Shown here one piece after another: positions 36,318 to 45,133 of a DNA stretch of 64,000 nt. Where the stretch lies: the NCBI RefSeq assembly GCF_900156645.1, contig NZ_FTOC01000001.1, forward strand, positions 186,001-250,000, given 5' to 3'. Below the pieces are notes generated by a model, which saw only the letters and a list, made by a program, of their open reading frames with translations, was not told the DNA's origin and did not search any database. A program made the position numbers and the translations under genes. Positions within the stretch are counted from its first letter, which is position 1, and each line of letters begins with the position of its first letter. The stretch comes from Salimicrobium flavidum. GTDB lineage: Bacteria > Bacillota > Bacilli > Bacillales > Halobacillaceae.

Positions 36318-37382
36318 ATGGATCGCTTGCAGGTGCATGTACCGGGGAAGACGTATGAAGTCATCTTATCTGATGGTTTGAGGCATCAGTTGGACGACTA
36401 TATCGAGAAGGCATATAGTAGTGTGCTCATCATTGCAGATCAACAGGTGGCTGATTTGTATTTGAATGATATCACTAATAGTTTGAAGGATCGTGAACAA
36501 GTATTTCAGAAAGTTATCCCTGCCGGGGAATCATCGAAAAGTTTCGAATGGTATAAGAAACTTCTCGACTACTGTGTCGAATGCAGATTAGACAGAAAAT
36601 CTTTGATTATTGCCTTGGGTGGAGGAATGATTGGGGATCTCGCCGGCTTTGTTGCTGCTTCATACTTGCGCGGGGTTTCGTTCATTCAGCTACCTACGAG
36701 TATTCTTGCTCATGACAGCAGTGTGGGGGGTAAGGTGGCCATCAACCACGAAGAAGGAAAGAATCTCATCGGGGCTTTTTACCACCCTGATAAAGTGCTG
36801 TATGATACGGAGACGATAAGAACCTTGCCCCTGAAAGAGAAACGATCCGGATACGGAGAAGTGGTGAAACATGCACTCCTCAGTGATGAGGGATGGTTCA
36901 GTGAAGTAGTTACTCGTAGATTGGATTCTCTTTCCTCAGAGGAAGTGAGGGCGGACCTGATTCGTGGCATCGAGCTGAAAGCATCTATTGTGGAACGCGA
37001 CGAGAAAGAAAGCGATGTGCGTAAACATCTGAATCTGGGCCATACGCTTGCTCATGCTATAGAAGCGGAACTTCATTATCATTCTCTGACCCATGGAGAA
37101 GCGGTGGTTATCGGTACTCTTTTCGCATTACATGTGAGTGGTCTGAACGATAGTTATCAAAAGCTTCTGGAGTGGGCGAAAGACAATGATTATCCTCTTG
37201 ATGTCATGGCTGATATGGATGTACATGCCCTAGTAGATCGAATGAAAATGGATAAGAAAGCGGAAAAAGGTCAAATTAATTATGTGCTTATGGAAGGTGT
37301 TGGGCTTCCTTACGTAACTCGACTAGATGAAAAGCGGTTGGTTCAGTCATTGAAGCATTTTAAAAGTGAGGTGAGGGAATGA
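36318..37382 (+). CDS. aroB: 3-dehydroquinate synthase
   Basis: It cyclises DAHP to 3-dehydroquinate using NAD and a divalent metal. The 354-residue protein has the NAD-binding IALGGGMIGDLAGFVAASYL, DSSVGGKVAINH, the metal ligand HLNLGHTLAHAIE, and SLTHGEAVVIG. It starts one base after the aroC stop and overlaps aroH by 4 bases. Confidence 0.96.
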   Translation: MDRLQVHVPGKTYEVILSDGLRHQLDDYIEKAYSSVLIIADQQVADLYLNDITNSLKDREQVFQKVIPAGESSKSFEWYKKLLDYCVECRLDRKSLIIALGGGMIGDLAGFVAASYLRGVSFIQLPTSILAHDSSVGGKVAINHEEGKNLIGAFYHPDKVLYDTETIRTLPLKEKRSGYGEVVKHALLSDEGWFSEVVTRRLDSLSSEEVRADLIRGIELKASIVERDEKESDVRKHLNLGHTLAHAIEAELHYHSLTHGEAVVIGTLFALHVSGLNDSYQKLLEWAKDNDYPLDVMADMDVHALVDRMKMDKKAEKGQINYVLMEGVGLPYVTRLDEKRLVQSLKHFKSEVRE

Positions 37383-37762
37383 TTCGGGGAATTCGTGGTG
37401 CTACGACTGTCAGAAAAAATGAAACGTCTGAGATAATTGGACGTGCTTCTGAAATGATGGAAGATATTGTGAAAAAGAATGATTTGCGGGCTGATGATGT
37501 AACCCAAGTGCTTTTCAGTGCCACCACAGATCTTAATTCCACCTTCCCTGCTAAAGCTTTAAGAAATCTCGAAGGGTGGAAGTATGTGCCTGTCATGTGC
37601 ATGCAGGAAATTGAAGTTCCTGAGGGGCTGGAGCGATGTATTCGGGTGATGGTTACTGTCAATACGTCGATCTCTCAAAAAGAAATAAACCATATCTATC
37701 ATTACGATGCAGTGAAGCTTCGTCCGGATTTGAAAAAAGAGGGTGATGACAATGAAAACTAA
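37379..37762 (+). CDS. aroH: Chorismate mutase AroH
   Basis: It rearranges chorismate to prephenate. The 127-residue protein is the trimeric Bacillus AroH fold: MIRGIRGATTVRKNE with the active-site Arg, FSATTDLNSTFPAKALR, and the C-terminal VMVTVNTS..HIYHYDAVKLRPDL. It overlaps aroB at ATGA and hisC by 11 bases. In B. subtilis trpEDCFBA lies between aroH and hisC; here they are directly adjacent. Confidence 0.96.
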   Translation: MIRGIRGATTVRKNETSEIIGRASEMMEDIVKKNDLRADDVTQVLFSATTDLNSTFPAKALRNLEGWKYVPVMCMQEIEVPEGLERCIRVMVTVNTSISQKEINHIYHYDAVKLRPDLKKEGDDNEN

Positions 37763-38846
37763 GTCCATATTAACGGAAATGGCTCCTTATAAACCTGGAA
37801 AACAGATAGAAGATGTGAAAAAGGAATATAACCTTGAAAAAATAGTGAAATTGGCTTCTAATGAGAATCCATTCGGCTTTTCTGAAGAGGTGAAAAGAAA
37901 ACTTCCAGCACTGCTGGATCAACTGGAATTCTATCCCGACGGTTATGCAAGGGAAATCAGAGAAGCGGTTGCATCATTTTACAATGTTGATGAGAATCAG
38001 CTGATTTTCGGAAATGGCTCCGATGAAATCGTGCAAATCCTTTGCAGAGCTTTTCTGGAAAAAGGAACGAATACCATTATGGCTACTCCGACGTTCCCTC
38101 AGTATAAACATAACGCGCTGATCGAGGGAGCGGAAGCGAGAGAAATTCCCCTTACAGAGGATGGTCATCATGACATAGAGGCGATGCTTCAAGAAATTGA
38201 TGAATCAACACGAGTGTTGTGGCTGTGCAGTCCTAACAATCCTACTGGCGTTCTATTGGACCAGGAAACGGTTGATGACATCATTGAGAGAACACCGGAG
38301 CATGTACTCATCGTTATGGATGAGGCATATTTCGAATATGCTGATACGGCTAAACGCTACCCTTCAATAGAAGCGGTGCAACAGCATAATAATATCGTGG
38401 TGCTGCGTACGTTTTCTAAAGCCTATGGGCTTGCGGGTCTCAGGATCGGCTATGGTATTGCAGACGCCCGACTAGTAGCTGCTATGGAACCTGCACGCGA
38501 GCCTTTCAATACATCTGTGATTGCTCAAAAAGCAGCTGTCATCGCTTTGGATGATCAGCATTTTCTCACTCAAACAGTTGCGGAAACACAGCAGAACAAG
38601 AAAGATTTCATGAAGTTTTGTGATGATGCCGGGCTTCGATATGACCAATCAGAAGCGAACTTCTTATTAATACATCTGCCTATTAGCGGGGATGAGATGT
38701 TTGAATATCTTCTGACGAAAGGTTTTATCGTCCGTTCCGGGGAAGCCCTTGGTTTACCGAACTCCATTCGTCTTACAATCGGCAGCAAAGAAGATATGCA
38801 AAGTGTTCAGTATTACATGAAGGAGAAGTTGATGCAGGAGGGGTAA
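37752..38846 (+). CDS. hisC: Histidinol-phosphate / aromatic aminotransferase
   Basis: A PLP-dependent class I/II aminotransferase (364 residues) that in B. subtilis serves both histidine synthesis and the last step to phenylalanine and tyrosine. Motifs: KLASNENPFG, CSPNNPTG, MDEAYFEYA, and the PLP lysine in RTFSKAYGLAGLRIGYG. AAGAGGG is 9 bases before ATG 37752. Location in the aro operon supports the aromatic role. Confidence 0.94.
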   Translation: MKTKSILTEMAPYKPGKQIEDVKKEYNLEKIVKLASNENPFGFSEEVKRKLPALLDQLEFYPDGYAREIREAVASFYNVDENQLIFGNGSDEIVQILCRAFLEKGTNTIMATPTFPQYKHNALIEGAEAREIPLTEDGHHDIEAMLQEIDESTRVLWLCSPNNPTGVLLDQETVDDIIERTPEHVLIVMDEAYFEYADTAKRYPSIEAVQQHNNIVVLRTFSKAYGLAGLRIGYGIADARLVAAMEPAREPFNTSVIAQKAAVIALDDQHFLTQTVAETQQNKKDFMKFCDDAGLRYDQSEANFLLIHLPISGDEMFEYLLTKGFIVRSGEALGLPNSIRLTIGSKEDMQSVQYYMKEKLMQEG

Positions 38847-38848
38847 CC

Positions 38849-39952
38849 ATGGAAAAGACTGTTATAGTCGCCGGTCTGGGGTTGATCGGCGGCTCTATTG
38901 CTATGAATATAAAGAAAAATGATGGTTTCAAAGTTATCGGGTACGATGAAGACCGGCAAAGCCTGGAGCTTGCCTACAGACAGGGAGTAATCGACGAAAT
39001 CGCAAGCGATCTTTTTGATATGCTTCCGAGAGCCGATGTGTTGTTTCTGGCACTGCCGATAGCTCCCACCATCAAAGTGATTGAAGAGCTCCAGAATGTC
39101 GCTCTACATAAAAATCTTTTGGTCACTGATGTTTCTTCAGTGAAAAATGGCGTAATGGCAGAGGCGGCCGAACTTTCAAATGAATATATCACATTTGTAG
39201 GCGGGCACCCTATGTCGGGTTCTCACAAGAATGGCTTTACGGCAGCTAAGCCCCATTTGTTTGAAAATGCGATTTATGTTCTTACACCTGCTTCTGATAA
39301 TAACGAGGGAGAGGGGGTCGCTTGCATAAAACAGTTGTTAAGTGAGTCGAAGGCGCGTTTCATCACGCTGTCTCCAAAAGAACATGACGAAATGACTGCA
39401 GTCATTTCTCATTTCCCTCATTTGATCGCTACTTCTTTAGTACATCAGGCAAGAAAGTGGGAAGATACCCATCCTGAACTCAGAAATTTAGCTGCAGGAG
39501 GCTTTCGTGATATTACGAGAATTGCTTCAAGTAATCCTCCCTTATGGCAGGATATTTTTTTTCAGAATAAACATCAGTTGTTACCGATGTTAGAGGACTG
39601 GATTGAGGAGATGTCCCAACTGAAAAGATATTTGGAGATGGGATCGAAGGAGGAGACACTCAAATACGTCACAGAGGCGAAGGTGTATAGGGATGGATTG
39701 CCTGTTAAAGAAAAAGGAGCGATACCTGCTTTTTATGATATTTTTGTAGATATCTATGACCAACCCGGAGCTATTCATAAAGTGATAGAAATATTGGCTA
39801 CGGCTGATATTAATATTAAAAATATTGAGATCCTGGAAATACGTGAAGGGATCACCGGTGTGCTTCGAATAAGTTTCCCTTCCGGAAGAGAACAGGAAGA
39901 AAGCGCTAATCTGCTACGAAGCAAAAATTACGAAGTCGTTATAGAACAATGA
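38849..39952 (+). CDS. tyrA: Prephenate dehydrogenase
   Basis: It makes 4-hydroxyphenylpyruvate from prephenate with NAD, the tyrosine branch. The 367-residue protein has VAGLGLIGGSIAMNIKKN (NAD fold), VTDVSSVKNGVM, VGGHPMSGSHKNGF, and a C-terminal ACT domain (about residues 290-367: FVDIYDQPGAIHKVIEILA) likely sensing tyrosine. AGGAGGGG precedes the ATG, 2 bases after hisC. Confidence 0.95.
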   Translation: MEKTVIVAGLGLIGGSIAMNIKKNDGFKVIGYDEDRQSLELAYRQGVIDEIASDLFDMLPRADVLFLALPIAPTIKVIEELQNVALHKNLLVTDVSSVKNGVMAEAAELSNEYITFVGGHPMSGSHKNGFTAAKPHLFENAIYVLTPASDNNEGEGVACIKQLLSESKARFITLSPKEHDEMTAVISHFPHLIATSLVHQARKWEDTHPELRNLAAGGFRDITRIASSNPPLWQDIFFQNKHQLLPMLEDWIEEMSQLKRYLEMGSKEETLKYVTEAKVYRDGLPVKEKGAIPAFYDIFVDIYDQPGAIHKVIEILATADINIKNIEILEIREGITGVLRISFPSGREQEESANLLRSKNYEVVIEQ

Positions 39953-39980
39953 ACGGATCAACAGAGGGGAGTGAAGAAAT

Positions 39981-41264
39981 ATGAGAAGAAAGCCGGTATC
40001 AAATGGACTTACAGGGAATTTGCGTGTCCCGGGCGATAAATCGATTTCCCACAGATCCGTGATATTCGCCTCTCTGGCAGAAGGAAAATCAATGATCAGA
40101 GGGTTTCTGGATGGCGAAGATTGCCTGAGAACTGTTGAGGTCTTCAGAAACATGGGAGTGCGAATCGACCGGGAAGGAACGGAGTTGACGATTCATGGAA
40201 GAGGTGTGAATGCTCTCGAAGAACCGGTGGTACCTTTGTATTTCGGTAATTCTGGAACTACCGCACGACTCATGAGCGGAATATTGGCTGGTCTACCGTT
40301 TTTCACGACTGCTTATGGAGATGATTCCCTCAGTAATCGACCGATGGACCGAGTAGTTCAGCCTCTTCGTCAGATGGGCGCGTCCATTTATGGAAGAGAA
40401 GATGGGAAGAAGCTTCCACTCGCGTTCGATAATTCCGCATTACAAGGAATAACCTATGAACTTCCTGTGAAGAGTGCCCAGGTAAAATCCGCTGTGCTTT
40501 TGGGTGGGATGCTCGCAGAAGGGAAGACTACAGTTATCGAAAAGGGGCCCACTCGTAATCACACGGAAACGATGCTCCCTGAGTTTGGAGTTGAAGTGAA
40601 TAAAACCGGTCTCGAAGTGAGCATCGAAGGGGGACAGAGGTTAAGAGCCTCGGATATTAATGTACCTGGAGATATTTCTTCAGCGGCTTTCTTTATAGTA
40701 GCCGCTGCTATTGTGCCAGGTAGCAATGTCACAATAAAGCAAGTGGGGCTCAATGAAACGAGAAACGGGGTTATCCAGGTTCTGGAAAGAATGGGTGCAT
40801 CAATATCAGTAACAATCACTGAATATATTGGAAAAGAACCTGTCGGGGACGTAAACGTACAAAGCAGTTCCTTAAAGGGGTGTGTCTTTGAAGGTGAAAT
40901 CATCGCTAATCTGATTGATGAAATACCTATCCTCGCTTTAGCTGCGACCCAGGCTGAAGGGGAGACGGTCATTAAAGATGCCAAAGAATTGAAAGTGAAA
41001 GAAACTGATAGAATTATAGCTGTATGCGATAACCTCAGAGTGATGGGGGCTGAAATCACCCCGACAGAAGACGGTATGATCATTCAAGGACCTACACCTC
41101 TTTGCGGAGGAGAGGTGACGTCTGTAGGTGATCATCGAATCGGAATGATGGAAGCGATCGCTTCATTAATCACTGATGGGGAAGTAGTCATCCATCGCCC
41201 GGAATCGATCAACATTTCTTACCCAGGATTCTTTTCCGATTTGGATTTCTTGCTGGAAAAATAA
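39981..41264 (+). CDS. aroA: EPSP synthase (3-phosphoshikimate 1-carboxyvinyltransferase)
   Basis: It joins phosphoenolpyruvate to shikimate-3-phosphate (called aroE in B. subtilis). The 427-residue protein has VPGDKSISHRSVIFASLAEG, YFGNSGTTARLMSGILAG, and KVKETDRI. The phosphoenolpyruvate-binding loop reads LFGNSGTTAR-like with Ala after Thr-Thr, i.e. the class II-type pattern cannot be decided by eye. GAGGGGAGTG lies before the ATG. Last gene of the aromatic operon; a terminator follows. Confidence 0.96.
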   Translation: MRRKPVSNGLTGNLRVPGDKSISHRSVIFASLAEGKSMIRGFLDGEDCLRTVEVFRNMGVRIDREGTELTIHGRGVNALEEPVVPLYFGNSGTTARLMSGILAGLPFFTTAYGDDSLSNRPMDRVVQPLRQMGASIYGREDGKKLPLAFDNSALQGITYELPVKSAQVKSAVLLGGMLAEGKTTVIEKGPTRNHTETMLPEFGVEVNKTGLEVSIEGGQRLRASDINVPGDISSAAFFIVAAAIVPGSNVTIKQVGLNETRNGVIQVLERMGASISVTITEYIGKEPVGDVNVQSSSLKGCVFEGEIIANLIDEIPILALAATQAEGETVIKDAKELKVKETDRIIAVCDNLRVMGAEITPTEDGMIIQGPTPLCGGEVTSVGDHRIGMMEAIASLITDGEVVIHRPESINISYPGFFSDLDFLLEK

Positions 41265-41278
41265 GTGAATCCTGTTGC

Positions 41279-41317
41279 TAACGTCTTCTTATGATATTAT
41301 TATCATGAAGGCGTTTT
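41279..41317 (+). terminator. Terminator after aroA
   Basis: AACGTCTTC and GAAGGCGTT pair (one G-U), extended by TATGATA/TATCAT, followed by TTTTCTTT. Confidence 0.85.
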
Positions 41318-41340
41318 TCTTTGATGCACAATCAGTATCC

Positions 41341-41369
41341 TTGAATGCTGAAGCATATTCGTTTATCAT
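41341..41369 (+). promoter_or_regulatory. Promoter of ypiA
   Basis: TTGAAT (41341-41346) and TATCAT (41364-41369), spacing 17, about 50 bases before ypiA. Confidence 0.65.
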
Positions 41370-41419
41370 AGTTCTGTTATGAACAAATACGACCCATGTT
41401 TGTAGGAAGGGTGTAATAT

Positions 41420-42670
41420 ATGGAGGAAATTCAAAAGGCCGTCCATCAAATGGAAGAAAATCAAACGGAAGCTGCGCTTCAGACGTTACAGGAGTATTTA
41501 CCTGAAGCTGATGAAGAAGAGAAATTTACCATAGCAGAACTCTATATGCAATGGGGGATGCTGGAAGAAGCGAAGATGATTTTAAAAGAATTTTTGCAAC
41601 AGTATCCGAAAGAACAAGAGATAATCGTGATGCTTGCCGAACTCCACGTTGACCTTGAGGAGGATATGGAAGCGATCGATCTGCTCAATAAAATAGAGCC
41701 CGAAGATGAGATGTATTTGCAAGCGTTGATGCAAGTGGCAGATTTATATCAGACACAAGGTCTCTTCGAAGTAGCTGAAAGTAAGTTGCTGACCGCAAAA
41801 TATTACGATCCTAATGAACCGGTCATAGATTTTGCCCTCGGAGAGCTTGCTTTCTCCAATGGTGAATACAACAAAAGTATCCCTTTTTATGAAAACGCAC
41901 TGGAACACTCCCGGGTCATCGGAGACATTGAAGTTGCTACCAGACTCGGGGAAGCACATGCCGCGACAGGTGGATTTGAAACTGCTCTTGAATACTTTCA
42001 GGAGGTTGAAGAAGAAAATCCTGACGTTCAGTTCCGCTATGGCTTTATTGCAAATAAAGCCGGTAGGAATGATATAACTATCCAGGTATGGGAAGACCTT
42101 CTGAAGAAAGATCCATATTATCAATCAGTTTATCCATTATTGGCAAGGGTATATGAGGAAGAAGGGATGGCTCAGGAAGCGCTGGAAAAGGCGAGAGAAG
42201 GCCTGAAAAAAGATGAATTCAACAAGGATTTGTATTATATGGCAGGGTTCCTCGCCCACAAGCAAGGAGATAAAGAAGCCGGATATCAGGCTATGAAAGA
42301 AGCGGTTTCTTTGGATCCGGGTTACAAGGAAGCGGTACTGTTTCTTCTCGAAAATTATAAGCAGGAAGAAAATTATGATAATGTGATTGGATTGCTTGAG
42401 GATATTCAGAATATGGGAGAAGTAGATCCCTTATATGACTGGGAACTGGCTCAGGCTCATAGGGAAGAAGAGAACTTCGAGAAAGCTTCCGATTACTATG
42501 AAAACGCCTATACTTCCTTCAAGGAAGATACAGAATTCCTGGAAGATTATGGATATTTCTTAGTGGAAGATGGTCAAAACGAAAAAGCAGCTTCCGTATT
42601 CAAAGAATATCTTACATTTGAACCATCCAATACAGAAATCGAAGAGTTCTTAGAGAGGTTAGAAGCATGA
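41420..42670 (+). CDS. ypiA: Tetratricopeptide-repeat protein YpiA
   Basis: A 416-residue acidic protein made almost wholly of helical TPR units (about 34 residues each), e.g. DIEVATRLGEAHAATGGFET and KLGE/YEEEGMAQEALEKAREGL-like segments. TPR arrays hold proteins together. YpiA lies before ypiB (reoY) in B. subtilis as here. Specific partner unknown. AGGAAGGGTG precedes the ATG. Confidence 0.9.
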   Translation: MEEIQKAVHQMEENQTEAALQTLQEYLPEADEEEKFTIAELYMQWGMLEEAKMILKEFLQQYPKEQEIIVMLAELHVDLEEDMEAIDLLNKIEPEDEMYLQALMQVADLYQTQGLFEVAESKLLTAKYYDPNEPVIDFALGELAFSNGEYNKSIPFYENALEHSRVIGDIEVATRLGEAHAATGGFETALEYFQEVEEENPDVQFRYGFIANKAGRNDITIQVWEDLLKKDPYYQSVYPLLARVYEEEGMAQEALEKAREGLKKDEFNKDLYYMAGFLAHKQGDKEAGYQAMKEAVSLDPGYKEAVLFLLENYKQEENYDNVIGLLEDIQNMGEVDPLYDWELAQAHREEENFEKASDYYENAYTSFKEDTEFLEDYGYFLVEDGQNEKAASVFKEYLTFEPSNTEIEEFLERLEA

Positions 42671-42696
42671 AATCCTTTCCTGGGGAGGTACAGTAA

Positions 42697-43263
42697 GTGA
42701 AAGTGTCAGTATCACTTGCGGAAAAAAAACAGTTTTTGCGCTGGTTTTTAAACAATCATTTTCTGAAGAATTGGGAAGGGCGATGGATATTAAATTATCT
42801 ACTTAATGAAGAACACGCCTTGACGAATGTTAAATTCATTCAGCATGCAGAATTTTGTCCGCGCGGTCTCTACCTGTCAAGCAAGAGCGAAAACGGCTCC
42901 CCACTGATGTTTTATAAAGGTAAAATATCTACGATAGACGGTAGCAAACCTTTCCATGATATCCGGATGAATAATTTTGAGACCATGTATGTCGAATTGG
43001 ATTACGAAAGTAATGAGCAATGCAGTATGCTAGCGCTAGTGGAAGAAGAAAACCCTTTCTTACCGGAAGATTTCCATAGTAATGAAAGGGAAAAGAACCT
43101 TGCCGGTGAGTGGCTCGACCATCAGCTGATACTGAACCAGAAAGAAACTCTGCTCAGTAACATCGACAAGGCCCTGGACACGAAAGATGAAGTGCTTTTC
43201 AAACAGTTATCTGAGCAATATACAGATTTGAAAAACAGAATGAAAAAGCAGGGGATGGAATAA
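42697..43263 (+). CDS. ypiB: YpiB / ReoY family protein (UPF0302)
   Basis: A 188-residue cytoplasmic protein with the YpiB signature EKKQFLRWFLNNHFLKNWEG at the N-terminus. In Listeria the homologue ReoY acts with ReoM to control ClpCP degradation of MurA and so peptidoglycan synthesis. GTG start with GGGGAGG upstream. The C-terminal helical tail ends in KNRMKKQGME. The role is by homology. Confidence 0.88.
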   Translation: MKVSVSLAEKKQFLRWFLNNHFLKNWEGRWILNYLLNEEHALTNVKFIQHAEFCPRGLYLSSKSENGSPLMFYKGKISTIDGSKPFHDIRMNNFETMYVELDYESNEQCSMLALVEEENPFLPEDFHSNEREKNLAGEWLDHQLILNQKETLLSNIDKALDTKDEVLFKQLSEQYTDLKNRMKKQGME

Positions 43264-43278
43264 TTGCCTCTGCTTTTT
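43243..43278 (+). terminator. Hairpin terminator at the ypiB stop codon
   Basis: AAAAAGCAGGGG and CCTCTGCTTTTT pair almost fully around the stop codon. Confidence 0.8.
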
Positions 43279-43333
43279 TATCTTGCTTGCGAAGGCTTCC
43301 TTTTGTAAACTTACTCTAGAGGAGGACGGTAAC

Positions 43334-43792
43334 ATGAGATGGTCACAAAATGATCTTGACCAATTCGTTGATGAAAAACAATACATAGACACTCTATTCA
43401 TCCCCTTGATACCGATACATACTTCAGGTGATGATAAAATGGTAAGTTCTGCTTTTCAACATGAGTTGAATAACCTGTTCTCAAAAATTATTGAGGAACA
43501 ATTCAAAGGACGGATAGTTCTTGCTCCGACTTATAACTATATAGGTGAAAACGTGGAAAATGAAAAAGAAAGGCTGAATCAATGGATCGATTCGTTTTCA
43601 GAGCAATCCTTTAAGTACATTTTCCTCTTCAGCTTTGACAGAAATTGGAGAAAAGAAGAGAAAGAACTCAAAGGAGAATTGTTATGGTTCCCGGGCCTTC
43701 GAAAGGGTGATCTGCAATCTACGGAAACGCAGTCGTTCGTTAAAGAACAAGCTAGAGAAATAGTCGAAATCATAAAAGAGACCTGGGAGTGA
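43334..43792 (+). CDS. ypiF: DUF2487 protein YpiF
   Basis: A 152-residue protein with no membrane span, starting MRWSQNDLDQFVDEKQYIDT; it is found just upstream of qcrABC in Bacillus and matches YpiF (DUF2487). Function unknown. GAGGAGGACGG sits 5-6 bases before ATG 43334; the 17 open codons upstream cover the ypiB terminator and are not coding. Confidence 0.85.
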   Translation: MRWSQNDLDQFVDEKQYIDTLFIPLIPIHTSGDDKMVSSAFQHELNNLFSKIIEEQFKGRIVLAPTYNYIGENVENEKERLNQWIDSFSEQSFKYIFLFSFDRNWRKEEKELKGELLWFPGLRKGDLQSTETQSFVKEQAREIVEIIKETWE

Positions 43793-43819
43793 ATATTACT
43801 CCTTTTCATGGATAATTCA

Positions 43820-43848
43820 TTGACCGGACAGGCTGTTTGCGCTATCAT
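43820..43848 (+). promoter_or_regulatory. Promoter of qcrABC
   Basis: TTGACC (43820-43825) and TATCAT (43843-43848), spacing 17, about 70 bases before qcrA. Confidence 0.7.
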
Positions 43849-43916
43849 GGTAATGTCCTAGTAAAATATTTGTAAACTATCCATGAACATCGGGTCAGTA
43901 TAGAGGGGGGAAAAGA

Positions 43917-44414
43917 ATGAGCGAACCAAAAAAAGTATCCCGTCGTCAATTTTTAAACTACACACTAACCGGGCTTGGCGGTTTTATGGCTGCAGGAATG
44001 ATGGCTCCAATGGTCAGATTTGCCATTGACCCCGTATTCAAACCCTCCGCGGCAGGTGAATTCACATCCGTAGCTGATGTGGAGGAGCTTACGAATGAAC
44101 CGCAGCGTTTTGAGTGGGAGATTGAACAGGTGGATGGCTGGTATGAATCTAAAGTCCAAAAATCAGCTTGGGTGTACAGAAATGAAGATGATGAAATAGT
44201 GGCTTTGTCGCCGGTTTGTACCCACTTGGGTTGCACTGTGGACTGGGCATCTAACGAAGAATATCCGAATCAATTCTTCTGTCCATGTCACGCAGGTCGT
44301 TACACAAAAGACGGTGTCAACATACCTGGTACACCACCGACTGCACCGCTTCCGGTTTATGAATCAAAAGTGGAAGAAGGCATGTTGTACTTAGGTCAAG
44401 AAATTGCGAGATAA
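43917..44414 (+). CDS. qcrA: Menaquinol:cytochrome c reductase Rieske iron-sulfur subunit
   Basis: The Rieske [2Fe-2S] subunit of the b6c complex that passes electrons from menaquinol to cytochrome c. The 165-residue protein has a twin-arginine-like SRRQFLNYT start and one membrane anchor (about 13-32), then cluster ligands in CTHLGCTVDW and CPCHAGRY. GGGGGG lies before the ATG. First gene of qcrABC. Confidence 0.96.
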   Translation: MSEPKKVSRRQFLNYTLTGLGGFMAAGMMAPMVRFAIDPVFKPSAAGEFTSVADVEELTNEPQRFEWEIEQVDGWYESKVQKSAWVYRNEDDEIVALSPVCTHLGCTVDWASNEEYPNQFFCPCHAGRYTKDGVNIPGTPPTAPLPVYESKVEEGMLYLGQEIAR

Positions 44415-44428
44415 GGGGGGCGTAGTTC

Positions 44429-45103
44429 ATGCTGCAAAAATTATATGATTGGGTCGATGAGCGTGTAGACGTCAACCCGATATGGCGTGACATTGCTGAT
44501 CACGAAGTACCGGAACACGTGAATCCTGCATATCACTTTTCAGCTTTTGTTTACTGTTTCGGTGGACTTACATTCTTCGTTACGGTAATTCAAATTTTAT
44601 CAGGTATGTTCTTAACGATGTATTATGTGCCTGATATTGAGAATGCATGGAATTCAGTTTATTATTTACAGATGGAAGTAGCTCACGGTCAGATTGTTCG
44701 TGGTATGCACCACTGGGGAGCCAGTGTTGTTACGGTGATGTTATTTTTACATACACTCCGGGTGTTCTTCCAGGGAGCCTATAAGAAACCACGGGAACTT
44801 AACTGGATCGTAGGTGTACTATTATTCTTCGTCATACTCGGTTTAGGTTTCACAGGTTACCTGCTTCCGTGGGATAACAAAGCCTATTTTGCAACACAGG
44901 TAGGACTTGAAATAGCTGCAGCTACTCCGGTGATCGGAGATCAGCTCCGGACACTGCTTGCAGGAGATCAGACGATTGTCGGAGCACAGACTTTAACAAG
45001 GTTCTTTGCTATCCATGTATTCTTCCTTCCTGCTGCATTGTTTGTTCTGCTAGGAGCACACTTTGTACTGATCAGAAGGCAAGGTATTTCAGGACCGCTA
45101 TAA
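44429..45103 (+). CDS. qcrB: Menaquinol:cytochrome c reductase cytochrome b6 subunit
   Basis: A 224-residue, four-span membrane cytochrome b that holds two b haems (and, in this family, a third covalent haem via a Cys near HFSAFVYCFGG). Haem-ligand histidines are in VRGMHHWGASVVTVMLFLHT and FFAIHVFFLPA...GAHFVL. It partners QcrA and QcrC. AAGGGGGG precedes the ATG. Confidence 0.95.
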   Translation: MLQKLYDWVDERVDVNPIWRDIADHEVPEHVNPAYHFSAFVYCFGGLTFFVTVIQILSGMFLTMYYVPDIENAWNSVYYLQMEVAHGQIVRGMHHWGASVVTVMLFLHTLRVFFQGAYKKPRELNWIVGVLLFFVILGLGFTGYLLPWDNKAYFATQVGLEIAAATPVIGDQLRTLLAGDQTIVGAQTLTRFFAIHVFFLPAALFVLLGAHFVLIRRQGISGPL

Positions 45104-45133
45104 AAATTTAGCGTAACAAAAGGAGGGATAGCT